Shown here one piece after another: positions 43,355 to 52,843 of a DNA stretch of 64,000 nucleotides. The stretch comes from Pseudescherichia sp031987975 (GTDB taxonomy: Bacteria > Pseudomonadota > Gammaproteobacteria > Enterobacterales > Enterobacteriaceae). The notes beneath the pieces were generated by a model that was not told the origin of the DNA, did no database searches, and was given only the letters and a program-made list of their open reading frames with translations. The stretch covers positions 62,001 through 126,000 of the forward strand of contig NZ_DALZYX010000006.1 in assembly GCF_031987975.1 (NCBI RefSeq). Direction: 5' to 3'. The translations under genes were made by a program, and so were the position numbers. How positions within the stretch are numbered: position 1 is the stretch's first letter; every line of letters begins with the position of its first letter.

Positions 43355-44068
43355 ATGAAGCTGATAACACAAGAAAACGAACATGACAGACTGGCAACCC
43401 GCCTCTCCATCATCCTGAGCCGTTTGTTTCAGGGAGAAAAGCTGCATATCAGGGCACTGGTAGAGGAGTTTGGGGTTACAGCGCGAACGCTACGAAGGGA
43501 TTTCAACGACCGTCTCACATATCTTGATATTGAGCAGAGTAATGGCGCATATCAGCTTGCCTCGCATTACTTTCACCGCCGAACAGAACGGGACATGAAA
43601 ATACTGGCGAGACTGCTAAATCTTGACCGACTTCTACCGGCGATGGATGCCAAACTGCTGAGCCTGATTCTTGACGGGGAACGCCCCTCGCCCTACAGGA
43701 TTATGCTTCCGGAGCCGCGCCAGAAACACACACTGTTCGGTGATTTCAGCAGGCTAACGCTCGCTATACTTAACCAGACGCAGGTGCGTATCAGAACCGA
43801 CGAAAACGTCAGCCATACCGTTCATCCCTATCGTCTGCTTTGCAGCTATGCGGAGTGGTTTCTTGCCGGATGTTCTTTATCAGGCGTATTCGTTATCTCC
43901 CTGTACCGAATCAGGCTGGTTGAGGTTATACCGGATACGACGTTTGAAATCGATAACGCACTCATTACGTTGATTGAACAGTCTGACTTTATGGAAGCAT
44001 TACCTCACATAAATATTATTCATCAGATAATGGATTACGAGATAAAACAACCGAATAATCGCAATTAG
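43355..44068 (+). CDS. WYL-domain transcriptional regulator (YafY/YfjR type)
   Basis: 237 residues. An N-terminal winged HTH (about 28-52, LHIRALVEEFGVTARTLRRDFNDRL) and a WYL domain (about 140-195) with the ligand-contact region HPYRLLCSYAEWFLAG and YRIRLVEV. WYL regulators such as YafY, YfjR, BrxR and CapW are common in prophages and defence islands, where they hold neighbouring genes off and bind nucleic acid or nucleotide ligands. An operator-like palindrome at its own promoter and two relatives upstream of adjacent genes fit that role. Confidence 0.85.
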   Translation: MKLITQENEHDRLATRLSIILSRLFQGEKLHIRALVEEFGVTARTLRRDFNDRLTYLDIEQSNGAYQLASHYFHRRTERDMKILARLLNLDRLLPAMDAKLLSLILDGERPSPYRIMLPEPRQKHTLFGDFSRLTLAILNQTQVRIRTDENVSHTVHPYRLLCSYAEWFLAGCSLSGVFVISLYRIRLVEVIPDTTFEIDNALITLIEQSDFMEALPHINIIHQIMDYEIKQPNNRN

Positions 44069-44126
44069 AATCACAACATATTATTAGTGATGATTAAATC
44101 ACATTAACATGATAAGTGAGAAAGTT

Positions 44127-44438
44127 ATGATTATCGATAGAGAATACGCACTTGTAGATACAACAGCAAGACTTAACACTGACCTGCGTGACTTTGAAAG
44201 AGAAATAAACAGAGCCGCCAGCGTAACATTTGGCAATGACCTGACTGACGTATTCGTTTATCAGTTTAGTTTTATCATTAGAGTCAGGACGGATAGCGAA
44301 AAAATCAAGCATGGCCTTCTTGTTAACCTCGGTAAAAATATAGCAAGACAGGTTTCATCACTTTGCGCATCCGCAATGCGAGTCTACCCGAATGAAAAAC
44401 ACAAACCGAGCCGTCAGCTTTTCCATTGCATAAATTAG
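44127..44438 (+). CDS. Small protein, unknown
   Basis: 103 residues from ATG 44127 (MIIDREYALVDTTARLNTDL), which has GAGAAAG upstream; ATG 44109 is possible but lacks a binding site. Not recognised. No signal peptide. Mixed alpha/beta prediction by eye. It lies 58 bp after the WYL gene and 72 bp before the GmrSD-like gene; its relation to either is unknown. Confidence 0.5.
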   Translation: MIIDREYALVDTTARLNTDLRDFEREINRAASVTFGNDLTDVFVYQFSFIIRVRTDSEKIKHGLLVNLGKNIARQVSSLCASAMRVYPNEKHKPSRQLFHCIN

Positions 44439-44510
44439 TTTGTGCAAAGACTGTACTACCGACACGCCTTAAATTAAAATAGGCCAGCTAATATAACTAT
44501 GAGGTTTATG

Positions 44511-46376
44511 ATGGCTGGCCAGTATGAAAAAGCAATAACGATAAAACAAGCGATAGATTCGATTAATTTACGCCACTATCTTCTGCCTGCAATTCAGAGG
44601 AAGTTCGTCTGGAGCAGCAGGCAGATATGTCTGCTGTTTGATTCCATCATGCGAGACTACCCGATAAACTCTTTCATGATGTGGAATATCCGTAGTGCCA
44701 ATATTAAAAACGATTACAAATTTTATGAATTTCTGAAAGAATACTGTCAGCGATTTAATGAAGAAAACCCCTGCGTACCAACAAATGCGGGATTTCATGA
44801 TTTTAAGGCGGTGATTGACGGTCAGCAGCGTCTCACATCTTTATATATTGGATTGTGTGGAACGTATGCGTATAAACAGCCCCGGGTGTGGTGGCCTTCG
44901 GCACAGGATGATCGCATCCTGCCGCCCAGAAAGCTTTACGTCGATTTAACAGCGCCACTTAACTCAGACGATGAGCTCATGATGAAGTACAACTTCAGGT
45001 TCCTCACCGACAAGCAATACACTGATTCACTTACCGATAACAAACATCACTGGTTCTGCCTGCACGAAATATTCAAATACGAGCAAAATAATTCTCCGGA
45101 TGATATTTTATTTAAAGTTGTCGTACCAGAACTCGAAAAAAGAGGACTCATTTCCAGTGAATTTTCCAGAAAAACCCTGCTTAAACTTTATACTAAGATA
45201 AGAACTGAGAATCTTATCCACTACTTCAATGAGAGCAGTCAGGACATTGATCATGTGCTGGATGTTTTCATCCGCACGAATAGCGGGGGGACAAAACTTG
45301 AGTTCTCCGACTTACTGATGTCAATAGCGGTAGCACACTGGCAGGGTGATTTCAGAAGAGAACTGGATGAACTGATAAAAAACATTTATCAGAATAATGA
45401 AATGGGGTTTTATATTGAAAGAGACTGGTTCTTAAAAACCAGCCTGATGCTTATTGACTCTGACGTCCGGTTCAAAGTAAAAAACTTCACTTCAGAGGAG
45501 GTCGGTAAGATACAACAACAATGGTCTGAAATAAAATCCTGTATCAAGGAGACCTTTGTTCTTATCAGGCGATTCGGCATCAATCCACAGTCTTTGATAT
45601 CTAAAAATGCAGTCATTCCTGTGGTCTACTGGCTTTACAAAAAGCAAACCAGTGGACATCCATTATATAAAACGATTAATCTCCTGAATAAAAACTACAA
45701 TGAGCGCTCAGTAATTAGCCAGTGGTTTTACATGGTACTTCTGAAAGGGATCTTTGGAAGCCAGGCAGATGCGCTACTCACGAGCATCAGAGACGTGATG
45801 AAGAATAGTCTTTCAGATGTTCATTTTCCTCTTGAGAAGATTATTGACAGATACAAAGGCTCGAATAAGGACCTCAGATTTGACGACGAATACATCGAAA
45901 GCCTTCTCAATATCAGATATGGTGAAGGTCGTTGCCGCGCACTATTGCATCTTCTGTTCCCTGAAATGAATCCGACCGAGGTGTTTCATATTGATCACCT
46001 TCACCCAAGAAATCATTTTTCAAAGAAATATCTTGAAAAATTAGATTATATTGCGAATTCACCGGAGAACCTCAGCTTTTATGAAAATCCGGAACACTGG
46101 GACACCATACCGAATCTTCATTTACTGAATCACTCTCAGAATATAAGTAAACAGGATACTTCCCTGAAAAAATGGCTATCTCATTCATCAAACAACTATA
46201 CGTCATCAATGCTGTTAGTTTCAGATGACAATATTAAGTTCAGTCGCTTCCCGGAATTCTACAATGAGCGAAGAAACGCCCTGAAGCAAAGACTACTGAA
46301 TCGGGTATTTCTTACAACAAAAATAGATTCATCACCATCCACAATGGATACGGATGAAGAAATTCTCACCGACTGA
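44511..46376 (+). CDS. GmrSD-like protein (DUF262 plus HNH), type IV restriction type
   Basis: 621 residues from ATG 44511; ATGs at 44499 and 44508 are alternatives. The N-terminal DUF262 domain has LPAIQRKFVWSSRQICLLFDSI and the nucleotide-binding VIDGQQRLTSLY (DGQQR 103-107), plus FIRTNSGGTKLEFSDLLM. The C-terminal part has the HNH-type VFHIDHLHPRNHF (about 500). This is the single-chain GmrSD/BrxU layout: NTP-dependent cleavage of modified phage DNA. The target modification cannot be read from the sequence. It lies 203 bp before hsdM with its own probable promoter. Confidence 0.82.
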   Translation: MAGQYEKAITIKQAIDSINLRHYLLPAIQRKFVWSSRQICLLFDSIMRDYPINSFMMWNIRSANIKNDYKFYEFLKEYCQRFNEENPCVPTNAGFHDFKAVIDGQQRLTSLYIGLCGTYAYKQPRVWWPSAQDDRILPPRKLYVDLTAPLNSDDELMMKYNFRFLTDKQYTDSLTDNKHHWFCLHEIFKYEQNNSPDDILFKVVVPELEKRGLISSEFSRKTLLKLYTKIRTENLIHYFNESSQDIDHVLDVFIRTNSGGTKLEFSDLLMSIAVAHWQGDFRRELDELIKNIYQNNEMGFYIERDWFLKTSLMLIDSDVRFKVKNFTSEEVGKIQQQWSEIKSCIKETFVLIRRFGINPQSLISKNAVIPVVYWLYKKQTSGHPLYKTINLLNKNYNERSVISQWFYMVLLKGIFGSQADALLTSIRDVMKNSLSDVHFPLEKIIDRYKGSNKDLRFDDEYIESLLNIRYGEGRCRALLHLLFPEMNPTEVFHIDHLHPRNHFSKKYLEKLDYIANSPENLSFYENPEHWDTIPNLHLLNHSQNISKQDTSLKKWLSHSSNNYTSSMLLVSDDNIKFSRFPEFYNERRNALKQRLLNRVFLTTKIDSSPSTMDTDEEILTD

Positions 46377-46579
46377 ACTTTCAGCCCCGATAGTATTGGG
46401 GCTTCAGTATTTATCGTCAGCACAACGTTTCTACTGGCCTGACTGAAAGAGCATTGGCTACACAACCGGGCAAACGAACTCTCAGTGCAGCGCATGACAT
46501 ACAAAGCCTGTCATCAATATGAAATTGCGGTAAAATCGGGCCAATAACAGTACTTAAGAATCATACAACAGGATACAAG

Positions 46580-48136
46580 ATGACAAGCCTTCAGCAGCGT
46601 GCAGAGCTACACCGTCAAATCTGGGCCATTGCCAATGATGTCAGGGGCTCAGTAGATGGATGGGATTTCAAACAGTATGTACTCGGTGCACTTTTCTATC
46701 GCTTCATCAGTGAGAATTTTTCCAGCTACATGGAAGCAGGGGATGAGAGCATACATTATGCAGCACTTGATGACAGCATCATTACCGATGACATCAAAGA
46801 CGATGCCATCAGGACTAAAGGCTATTTCATCTACCCGAGCCAGCTGTTCTGCAACGTTGCCGCTAAAGCGAACACCAACGACAGGCTGAATGCTGATTTA
46901 AACAGTATCTTCGTCGCTATTGAAAGCTCTGCCTACGGCTATCCGTCCGAGGCCGACATCAAAGGCCTCTTTGCCGATTTCGATACAACCAGCAATCGAC
47001 TTGGGAACACAGTTAAAGAAAAAAACAGCCGTCTTGCCGCCGTCCTAAAAGGCGTTGAGGGGTTGAAGCTGGGGAATTTTAACGAGCACCAGATTGACCT
47101 GTTTGGTGATGCCTATGAGTTCCTGATTTCTAACTATGCGGCGAATGCCGGCAAGTCTGGCGGGGAGTTCTTCACACCTCAGCATGTCTCTAAGCTGATT
47201 GCTCAGCTTGCGATGCACGGTCAGACTCACGTCAACAAAATCTATGACCCTGCCGCAGGCTCTGGCTCACTGCTGCTTCAGTCGAAGAAGCACTTTGATA
47301 AGCATATCATTGAAGAAGGTTTTTATGGTCAGGAGATAAATCATACAACCTTTAACCTGGCGCGTATGAACATGTTCCTACATAACATCAACTACGACAA
47401 ATTTGATATCAGACTAGGGAATACCCTGACTGAGCCTCACTTTGGCGATGAAAAACCGTTTGATGCGATTGTCTCTAACCCGCCGTACTCGGTTAAGTGG
47501 ATTGGTAGTGACGACCCGACTCTCATTAACGATGAGCGTTTTGCTCCTGCTGGCGTACTGGCCCCGAAATCAAAAGCTGACTTTGCTTTTGTACTTCATG
47601 CGCTGAATTACCTGTCTGCCAAGGGGCGTGCAGCAATAGTTTGCTTCCCCGGAATTTTCTACCGTGGCGGTGCGGAGCAGAAAATCCGCCAGTACCTGGT
47701 CGACAACAACTATGTGGAAACGGTGGTTTCTCTGGCACCGAATCTGTTCTTCGGCACTACCATTGCCGTTAATATCTTGGTGCTGTCCAAGCACAAAACA
47801 GATACCCGCGTTCAGTTTATTGACGCCAGCGGATTGTTTAAGAAAGAAACCAATAACAACATCCTGACTGATGGTCATATCGAAAAGATTATACAGGTCT
47901 TTGCCAGCAAAGCGGATATTGACCACCTCGCGAAAACTATTCCTTATGAAACAGTTGCCGCCAACAACTATAACCTGTCAGTCAGCAGTTATGTCGAAGC
48001 CATGGATATTCGCGAAGTAGTTGATATCTTAGAAGTGAATACTGAACTGAAAATCACCGTCGGCAAAATCGATCAGTTACGTAAGGACATCGACTCAATT
48101 GTGGCAGAGATTGAGGGTGACGAGGTGCTGGGATGA
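46580..48136 (+). CDS. hsdM: Type IC restriction-modification methylase subunit HsdM
   Basis: 518 residues, close to the EcoR124I HsdM sequence over the whole length as recalled. An N6-adenine methylase: SAM motif DPAAGSGS (223-230) and catalytic NPPY (300-303). Two HsdM and one HsdS form the modification enzyme. ATG 46580 begins MTSLQQRAELHRQIW. The stop overlaps the hsdS start by 4 bp (ATGA). Operon order M-S-R is type IC. Confidence 0.97.
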   Translation: MTSLQQRAELHRQIWAIANDVRGSVDGWDFKQYVLGALFYRFISENFSSYMEAGDESIHYAALDDSIITDDIKDDAIRTKGYFIYPSQLFCNVAAKANTNDRLNADLNSIFVAIESSAYGYPSEADIKGLFADFDTTSNRLGNTVKEKNSRLAAVLKGVEGLKLGNFNEHQIDLFGDAYEFLISNYAANAGKSGGEFFTPQHVSKLIAQLAMHGQTHVNKIYDPAAGSGSLLLQSKKHFDKHIIEEGFYGQEINHTTFNLARMNMFLHNINYDKFDIRLGNTLTEPHFGDEKPFDAIVSNPPYSVKWIGSDDPTLINDERFAPAGVLAPKSKADFAFVLHALNYLSAKGRAAIVCFPGIFYRGGAEQKIRQYLVDNNYVETVVSLAPNLFFGTTIAVNILVLSKHKTDTRVQFIDASGLFKKETNNNILTDGHIEKIIQVFASKADIDHLAKTIPYETVAANNYNLSVSSYVEAMDIREVVDILEVNTELKITVGKIDQLRKDIDSIVAEIEGDEVLG

Positions 48137-49395
48137 GTGAGCTGAGCTATCTGGAAAAGTTACTTAATGGAGTTGATGTTCAATGGAAGACGATTGGAGA
48201 AGTTACTCTACGAACGAGTAATATAAAATGGCGTGAGGCTACTCGCTCTTATCGATATGTGGATTTAACCTCTGTTGATATTGAAACAAAAAAAATCACT
48301 GAGACAATTGAAGTTACAGTGAACAATGCTCCGAGTAGAGCTCAAAAACTCATTGAGGAAAATGATGTTATTTTCGCAACAACTCGACCAACTCAACAAC
48401 GGTTTTGCCTAATAGACGGTAAGTTCTCAGATGAAGTAGCAAGCACTGGATTCTGTGTCTTAAGAGCGAAACAAGATGAGGTTCTGCCAAAATGGATTTT
48501 GCATTGGATTTCGACAAGCTACTTCAAAAGTCATGTGGAAGAAAATCAAAGCGGATCAGCATACCCAGCGATTTCTGATGCGAAGGTAAAAGAATGCTCT
48601 ATTCCAGTTCCCTGCCCGGAAAATCCTGAAAAGTCTCTTGCCATCCAGTCTGAGATCATCCGGATTCTGGATAATTTTAGTGAGTTTACAACTGAGCTTA
48701 TAGCTGAGCTTACAACTGAGCTTACAATGCGTAAAAAACAGTATAGCTACTATCGTGACCAGTTGTTGAGTTTTAAAGAAGGTGAGGTTGAGTGGAAGAC
48801 ACTGGGTGAGATAGCGAAGATACAGCGAGGAGCATCCCCCAGACCAATAGCACAATATATGACTGAGGCGGATGATGGCATCCCATGGATAAAAATCGGT
48901 GATACATCTCCGGGCTCAAAATATATCAATGGCACAGCACAAAAAGTAAATCCGGATGGGGCGAAAAAATCCCGAATTCTAAGCCCTGGCGATTTTGTTA
49001 TATCAAACTCAATGAGTTATGGCAGGCCATATATCCTAAGTATAACAGGAGCCATCCATGATGGATGGGCATCAATCAGCGATTTTAGTGAAAGGCTGGA
49101 CTCTGATTATCTGTACCATTATCTTTCATCGCAAAGAGTTAAAAACTATTGGGGAAGTAAAATCAATAGTGGCTCTGTCAGCAATTTGAATGCAGATATT
49201 ATAAAAACGTTACCTGTACCTTTACCTGATATACAAAAGCAAAAGTGGATTGCTACGTTGCTCGATAAATTCGACACACTGACAAGCTCCATCAGCGAGG
49301 GCATACCCCGTGAAATCGAGCTGCGGCAGAAACAGTACGAATACTATCGTGACTTGCTGTTCAGCTTCCCGAAACCAAAAACCGCCAGCAATTGA
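48133..49395 (+). CDS. hsdS: Type IC specificity subunit HsdS
   Basis: 420 residues. The conserved start MSELSYLEKLLNGV, central region (KSLAIQSEIIRILDNF and RKKQYSYYRDQLLSF) and C-terminal repeat (LLDKFDTLTSSISEGIPREI, QKQYEYYRDLLFSF) match EcoR124-type HsdS, while the two target-recognition domains (about 15-155 and 220-365) differ from EcoR124. Specificity is therefore different and unknown. The central spacer carries three four-residue units TTEL-IAEL-TTEL, the counterpart of the TAEL repeats whose number sets the gap length in the recognised site. Confidence 0.95.
   Translation: MSELSYLEKLLNGVDVQWKTIGEVTLRTSNIKWREATRSYRYVDLTSVDIETKKITETIEVTVNNAPSRAQKLIEENDVIFATTRPTQQRFCLIDGKFSDEVASTGFCVLRAKQDEVLPKWILHWISTSYFKSHVEENQSGSAYPAISDAKVKECSIPVPCPENPEKSLAIQSEIIRILDNFSEFTTELIAELTTELTMRKKQYSYYRDQLLSFKEGEVEWKTLGEIAKIQRGASPRPIAQYMTEADDGIPWIKIGDTSPGSKYINGTAQKVNPDGAKKSRILSPGDFVISNSMSYGRPYILSITGAIHDGWASISDFSERLDSDYLYHYLSSQRVKNYWGSKINSGSVSNLNADIIKTLPVPLPDIQKQKWIATLLDKFDTLTSSISEGIPREIELRQKQYEYYRDLLFSFPKPKTASN
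48688..48723. repeat. Three 12-bp tandem repeats in hsdS
   Basis: Units at 48688-48699, 48700-48711 and 48712-48723; the first and third are identical (ACAACTGAGCTT), the middle one differs at three bases. They are in frame and code for TTEL, IAEL, TTEL. In EcoR124I versus EcoR124II, two versus three units change the non-specific spacer from 6 to 7 bp. Confidence 0.93.
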
Positions 49396-49511
49396 CAGGC
49401 CATTGATACCGGTAGGGTATGTTTTCACCCGCCCGGTATCAGGCTTTACAAATGCCGGAAGATGCTTCTGATATCCTTCCGGGCTTTGCCAGATGACGCA
49501 CAGGATGCACT

Positions 49512-52500
49512 ATGACACAACAGACACACACCATTGTTGAATCCAATAACTTTATCGTCCTTGATAAATACACCAAAGTTCAGGATGCTGGCGACAGCTA
49601 CCAAAGCGAATCGGACCTTGAGCGGGAACTGATTCAAGACCTTCTTAATCAGGGCTATGAGTTTATCTCCGTTAAGTCACCGATTGCGATGCTGGCGAAT
49701 GTGCGGGACCAGCTTCAGCGTCTTAATGGTGTGGTGTTTAACGAAAGTGAATGGCAGCGTTTCGCAGAGCAGTATCTCGACAGCCCCAGTGACAGCAGTC
49801 TGGACAAAACCCGTAAAATTCATATCGACTATATCTGTGATTTCACGTTTGATGATGGTCGTCTGGAAAACATCTATCTTATAGATAAAAAGAACCTGCT
49901 ACGCAATAAGGTGCAAGTCATTAAGCAGTTCGAGCAGACCGGTTCACACGCTAACCGTTATGACGTAACCATTCTGGTCAACGGCCTGCCGCTGGTGCAA
50001 ATCGAACTCAAAAAGCGCGGCGTGGCTATTCGAGAAGCCTTTAACCAGATACACCGTTACAGCAAGGAAAGCTTTAACAGTGACAACTCCCTTTTTAAAT
50101 ACCTGCAACTGTTTGTAATATCCAACGGAACCGATACCCGGTACTTTGCCAGTACCACTAAGCGGGATAAAAACAGTTTTGATTTCACCATGAACTGGGC
50201 GAAGTCGGATAACACCCTGATTAAGGACCTGAAGGACTTTACCGCAACCTTCTTCCAGAAGCATACCCTGCTGAATGTTCTGTTTAATTACAGCGTGTTT
50301 GACAGCAGCCAGACACTGTTAGTCATGCGTCCCTATCAGATTGCCGCCACTGAGCGTATTCTCTGGAAAATCAACAGCTCTTTTAAAGCTAAGAACTGGG
50401 CAAAACCCGAAAGCGGCGGATTTATCTGGCACACCACCGGTTCAGGTAAAACCCTGACCAGCTTTAAGGCCGCACGGCTTGCAACGGAGATGGACTTTAT
50501 AGATAAAGTCTTCTTTGTGGTCGACAGGAAAGACCTCGACTACCAGACCATGAAGGAGTATCAGCGCTTCTCTCCGGACAGCGTCAACGGTTCGGATAAT
50601 ACAGCTGGCCTCAGAAGAAACCTAGATAAGGACGATAACAAAATCATCGTCACAACCATTCAGAAACTCAATAACCTGATGAAAGCCGAAGCTGACCTGC
50701 CCGTCTATCAGCAGCAGGTGGTGTTTATCTTTGATGAGTGTCACCGCAGCCAGTTTGGTGAAGCCCAGAAAAACCTCAAAAAGAAATTCAGACGCTTTTA
50801 TCAGTTTGGTTTTACCGGCACGCCTATTTTCCCGGAAAACGCGCTAGGAGCTGAAACCACTGTCAGCGTATTCGGGCATGAATTACATTCTTACGTAATT
50901 ACTGATGCAATTCGTGATGAAAAAGTGCTGAAGTTTAAGGTGGACTATAACGATGTCCGCCCACACTTTAAGTCCCTTGAAACTGAAACTGACGAGAAAA
51001 AACTCAGCGCGGCAGAAGACCAGCAGGCCTTTTTACACCCCCTGCGTATCCAGGAAATAACTCAATACATCCTCAATAACTTCCGTCAGAAAACGCACCG
51101 AACCTTCCCGGGAGCTAAAGGCTTTAACGCCATGTTAGCAGTTAGCAGCGTTGACGCGGCAAAAACTTATTACACGACGTTTAAAATGCTACAGGAAGAA
51201 GCAGAGAAAAAATCACGCAGCTATAAACTTCTTCGGGTTGCAACTATCTTCTCCTTTGCCGCTAACGAAGAACAAAGCGCTATTGGTGATATTACCGACG
51301 AAAGCTTTGATACCAGCGCAATGAACAGCAGTGCGAAGGAATTCCTGGACTCAGCTATTGATGACTATAACAGCCACTTTAAAACCAATTTCAGCACCGA
51401 CAGTAACGGTTTCCAGAACTACTACCGCGATTTAGCTCAACGAGTAAAAAATCAGGATGTTGACCTTCTCATCGTAGTGGGAATGTTCTTAACTGGCTTT
51501 GATGCTCCGACGCTAAACACTCTGTTCGTTGACAAAAACCTGCGTTATCACGGACTGATGCAGGCATTTTCCCGAACCAACCGTATCTATGATGCAACCA
51601 AAACCTTCGGCAATATCGTGACTTTCAGGGACTTGGAGCGTCCGACCATTGATGCCATCACACTTTTTGGCGACAAAAATACCAAAAATGTGGTGCTGGA
51701 AAAAAGTTACGAAGAGTACATGCAGGGCTTTACCGATGCGGCAACCGGCGAAGCTAAACGAGGTTTTATGGCTATTGTTTCTGAGCTGGAGCAGCGCTTC
51801 CCTGACCCGGCCAGTATCGACAGTGAAAAAGAGAAAAAAGCCTTCGTCAAACTATTTGGTGAATATCTGCGGGCAGAAAACATCCTGCAAAACTACGATG
51901 AATTTGCCACGCTGAAAGCCCTGCAGAAGGTTGATATCAATGACCCGGAGGCTGTGGAAACCTTTAAAGCAGAGCACTATGTGGATGATGAAAAATTTGC
52001 TGAATTACAAACCACTCGCCTCCCGGCAGAACGTAAAGTTCAGGACTATCGCTCAGCATACAATGATATCCGGGACTGGCAGCGACGCGATAAAGCAGCA
52101 AACGACAGGGATAAATCAACCACAGACTGGGATGACGTGGTGTTTGAAATTGACCTGCTTAAGTCGCAGGAAATTAACCTGGACTACATCCTTGGTCTGA
52201 TTTTCGACCACAATCGTCAGAAAAAAGGTAAAGAAGCCCTGACTGAAGAGGTCAGACGCTTAATCCGATCAAGTCTGGGCAACCGCGCCAAAGAAGGCCT
52301 AATTGTTGATTTTATTCAGCAAACTAACCTTGATGACATGCCCGACAAAGCCAGTATCATTGATGCATTCTTTACCTATGCTCAGCGTGAACAGCAGCGG
52401 GAAGCGGAAGCGTTGATTAAGGAAGAAAACCTCAATGAAGAGGCCGCAAGGCGCTACATCCGCACATCACTCAAACGGGAGTATGCTACCGAAAATGGGA

Positions 52501-52628
52501 CGGAGTTAAATGAGACGCTACCAAAGCTCAGCCCGCTGAATCCTCAGTACAAAACGAAAAAGCAGACCGTATTCCAGAAAATTGGTGCCTTTATCGAAAA
52601 ATTTAAAGGGGTTGGAGGACACCTCTAG
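49512..52628 (+). CDS. hsdR: Type I restriction enzyme motor/nuclease subunit HsdR
   Basis: 1038 residues, the same as EcoR124I HsdR. The N-terminal nuclease has D151, E165 and K167 in DVTILVNGLPLVQIELKK. The helicase motor has Walker A HTTGSGKT (about 308), the DECH box (about 408) and the GFTGTPIF motif. A helical C-terminal domain binds the methylase. It lies 116 bp after hsdS; the gap holds an inverted repeat GATACCGG/CCGGTATC and perhaps its own promoter. No prrC anticodon nuclease gene is present in the locus. Confidence 0.97.
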   Translation: MTQQTHTIVESNNFIVLDKYTKVQDAGDSYQSESDLERELIQDLLNQGYEFISVKSPIAMLANVRDQLQRLNGVVFNESEWQRFAEQYLDSPSDSSLDKTRKIHIDYICDFTFDDGRLENIYLIDKKNLLRNKVQVIKQFEQTGSHANRYDVTILVNGLPLVQIELKKRGVAIREAFNQIHRYSKESFNSDNSLFKYLQLFVISNGTDTRYFASTTKRDKNSFDFTMNWAKSDNTLIKDLKDFTATFFQKHTLLNVLFNYSVFDSSQTLLVMRPYQIAATERILWKINSSFKAKNWAKPESGGFIWHTTGSGKTLTSFKAARLATEMDFIDKVFFVVDRKDLDYQTMKEYQRFSPDSVNGSDNTAGLRRNLDKDDNKIIVTTIQKLNNLMKAEADLPVYQQQVVFIFDECHRSQFGEAQKNLKKKFRRFYQFGFTGTPIFPENALGAETTVSVFGHELHSYVITDAIRDEKVLKFKVDYNDVRPHFKSLETETDEKKLSAAEDQQAFLHPLRIQEITQYILNNFRQKTHRTFPGAKGFNAMLAVSSVDAAKTYYTTFKMLQEEAEKKSRSYKLLRVATIFSFAANEEQSAIGDITDESFDTSAMNSSAKEFLDSAIDDYNSHFKTNFSTDSNGFQNYYRDLAQRVKNQDVDLLIVVGMFLTGFDAPTLNTLFVDKNLRYHGLMQAFSRTNRIYDATKTFGNIVTFRDLERPTIDAITLFGDKNTKNVVLEKSYEEYMQGFTDAATGEAKRGFMAIVSELEQRFPDPASIDSEKEKKAFVKLFGEYLRAENILQNYDEFATLKALQKVDINDPEAVETFKAEHYVDDEKFAELQTTRLPAERKVQDYRSAYNDIRDWQRRDKAANDRDKSTTDWDDVVFEIDLLKSQEINLDYILGLIFDHNRQKKGKEALTEEVRRLIRSSLGNRAKEGLIVDFIQQTNLDDMPDKASIIDAFFTYAQREQQREAEALIKEENLNEEAARRYIRTSLKREYATENGTELNETLPKLSPLNPQYKTKKQTVFQKIGAFIEKFKGVGGHL

Positions 52629-52699
52629 ATGCCAGATAAAAGAACAATGCGCTACCGCAATTTATAGGTAAGATTGTATCTTTTAACATGCATCAGACC

Positions 52700-52708
52700 T
52701 GTTATGAT
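52700..52708 (+). promoter_or_regulatory. Extended -10 promoter candidate for the repeat-protein gene
   Basis: TGTTATGAT matches the extended -10 form TGnTATnAT, with no good -35 at 17 bp. It lies about 135 bp before ATG 52844, so the repeat gene could be transcribed separately from hsdR. Confidence 0.45.
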
Positions 52709-52843
52709 CGATTAAGCGCTGGTTAATGCTAACTGGATGAATTTCAAACACACATTCACATAATTAGCGTCCAGAACTTACAGAAACCAGTGCTTGATTT
52801 TGGATGGTAAAGTGCTGAATGGATGTATCACAGGAGAATACTT

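Noticed and set aside
46377..49511. PrrC-type anticodon nuclease inside the type IC locus
   Set aside because: hsdM, hsdS and hsdR are contiguous, with gaps too short for prrC.
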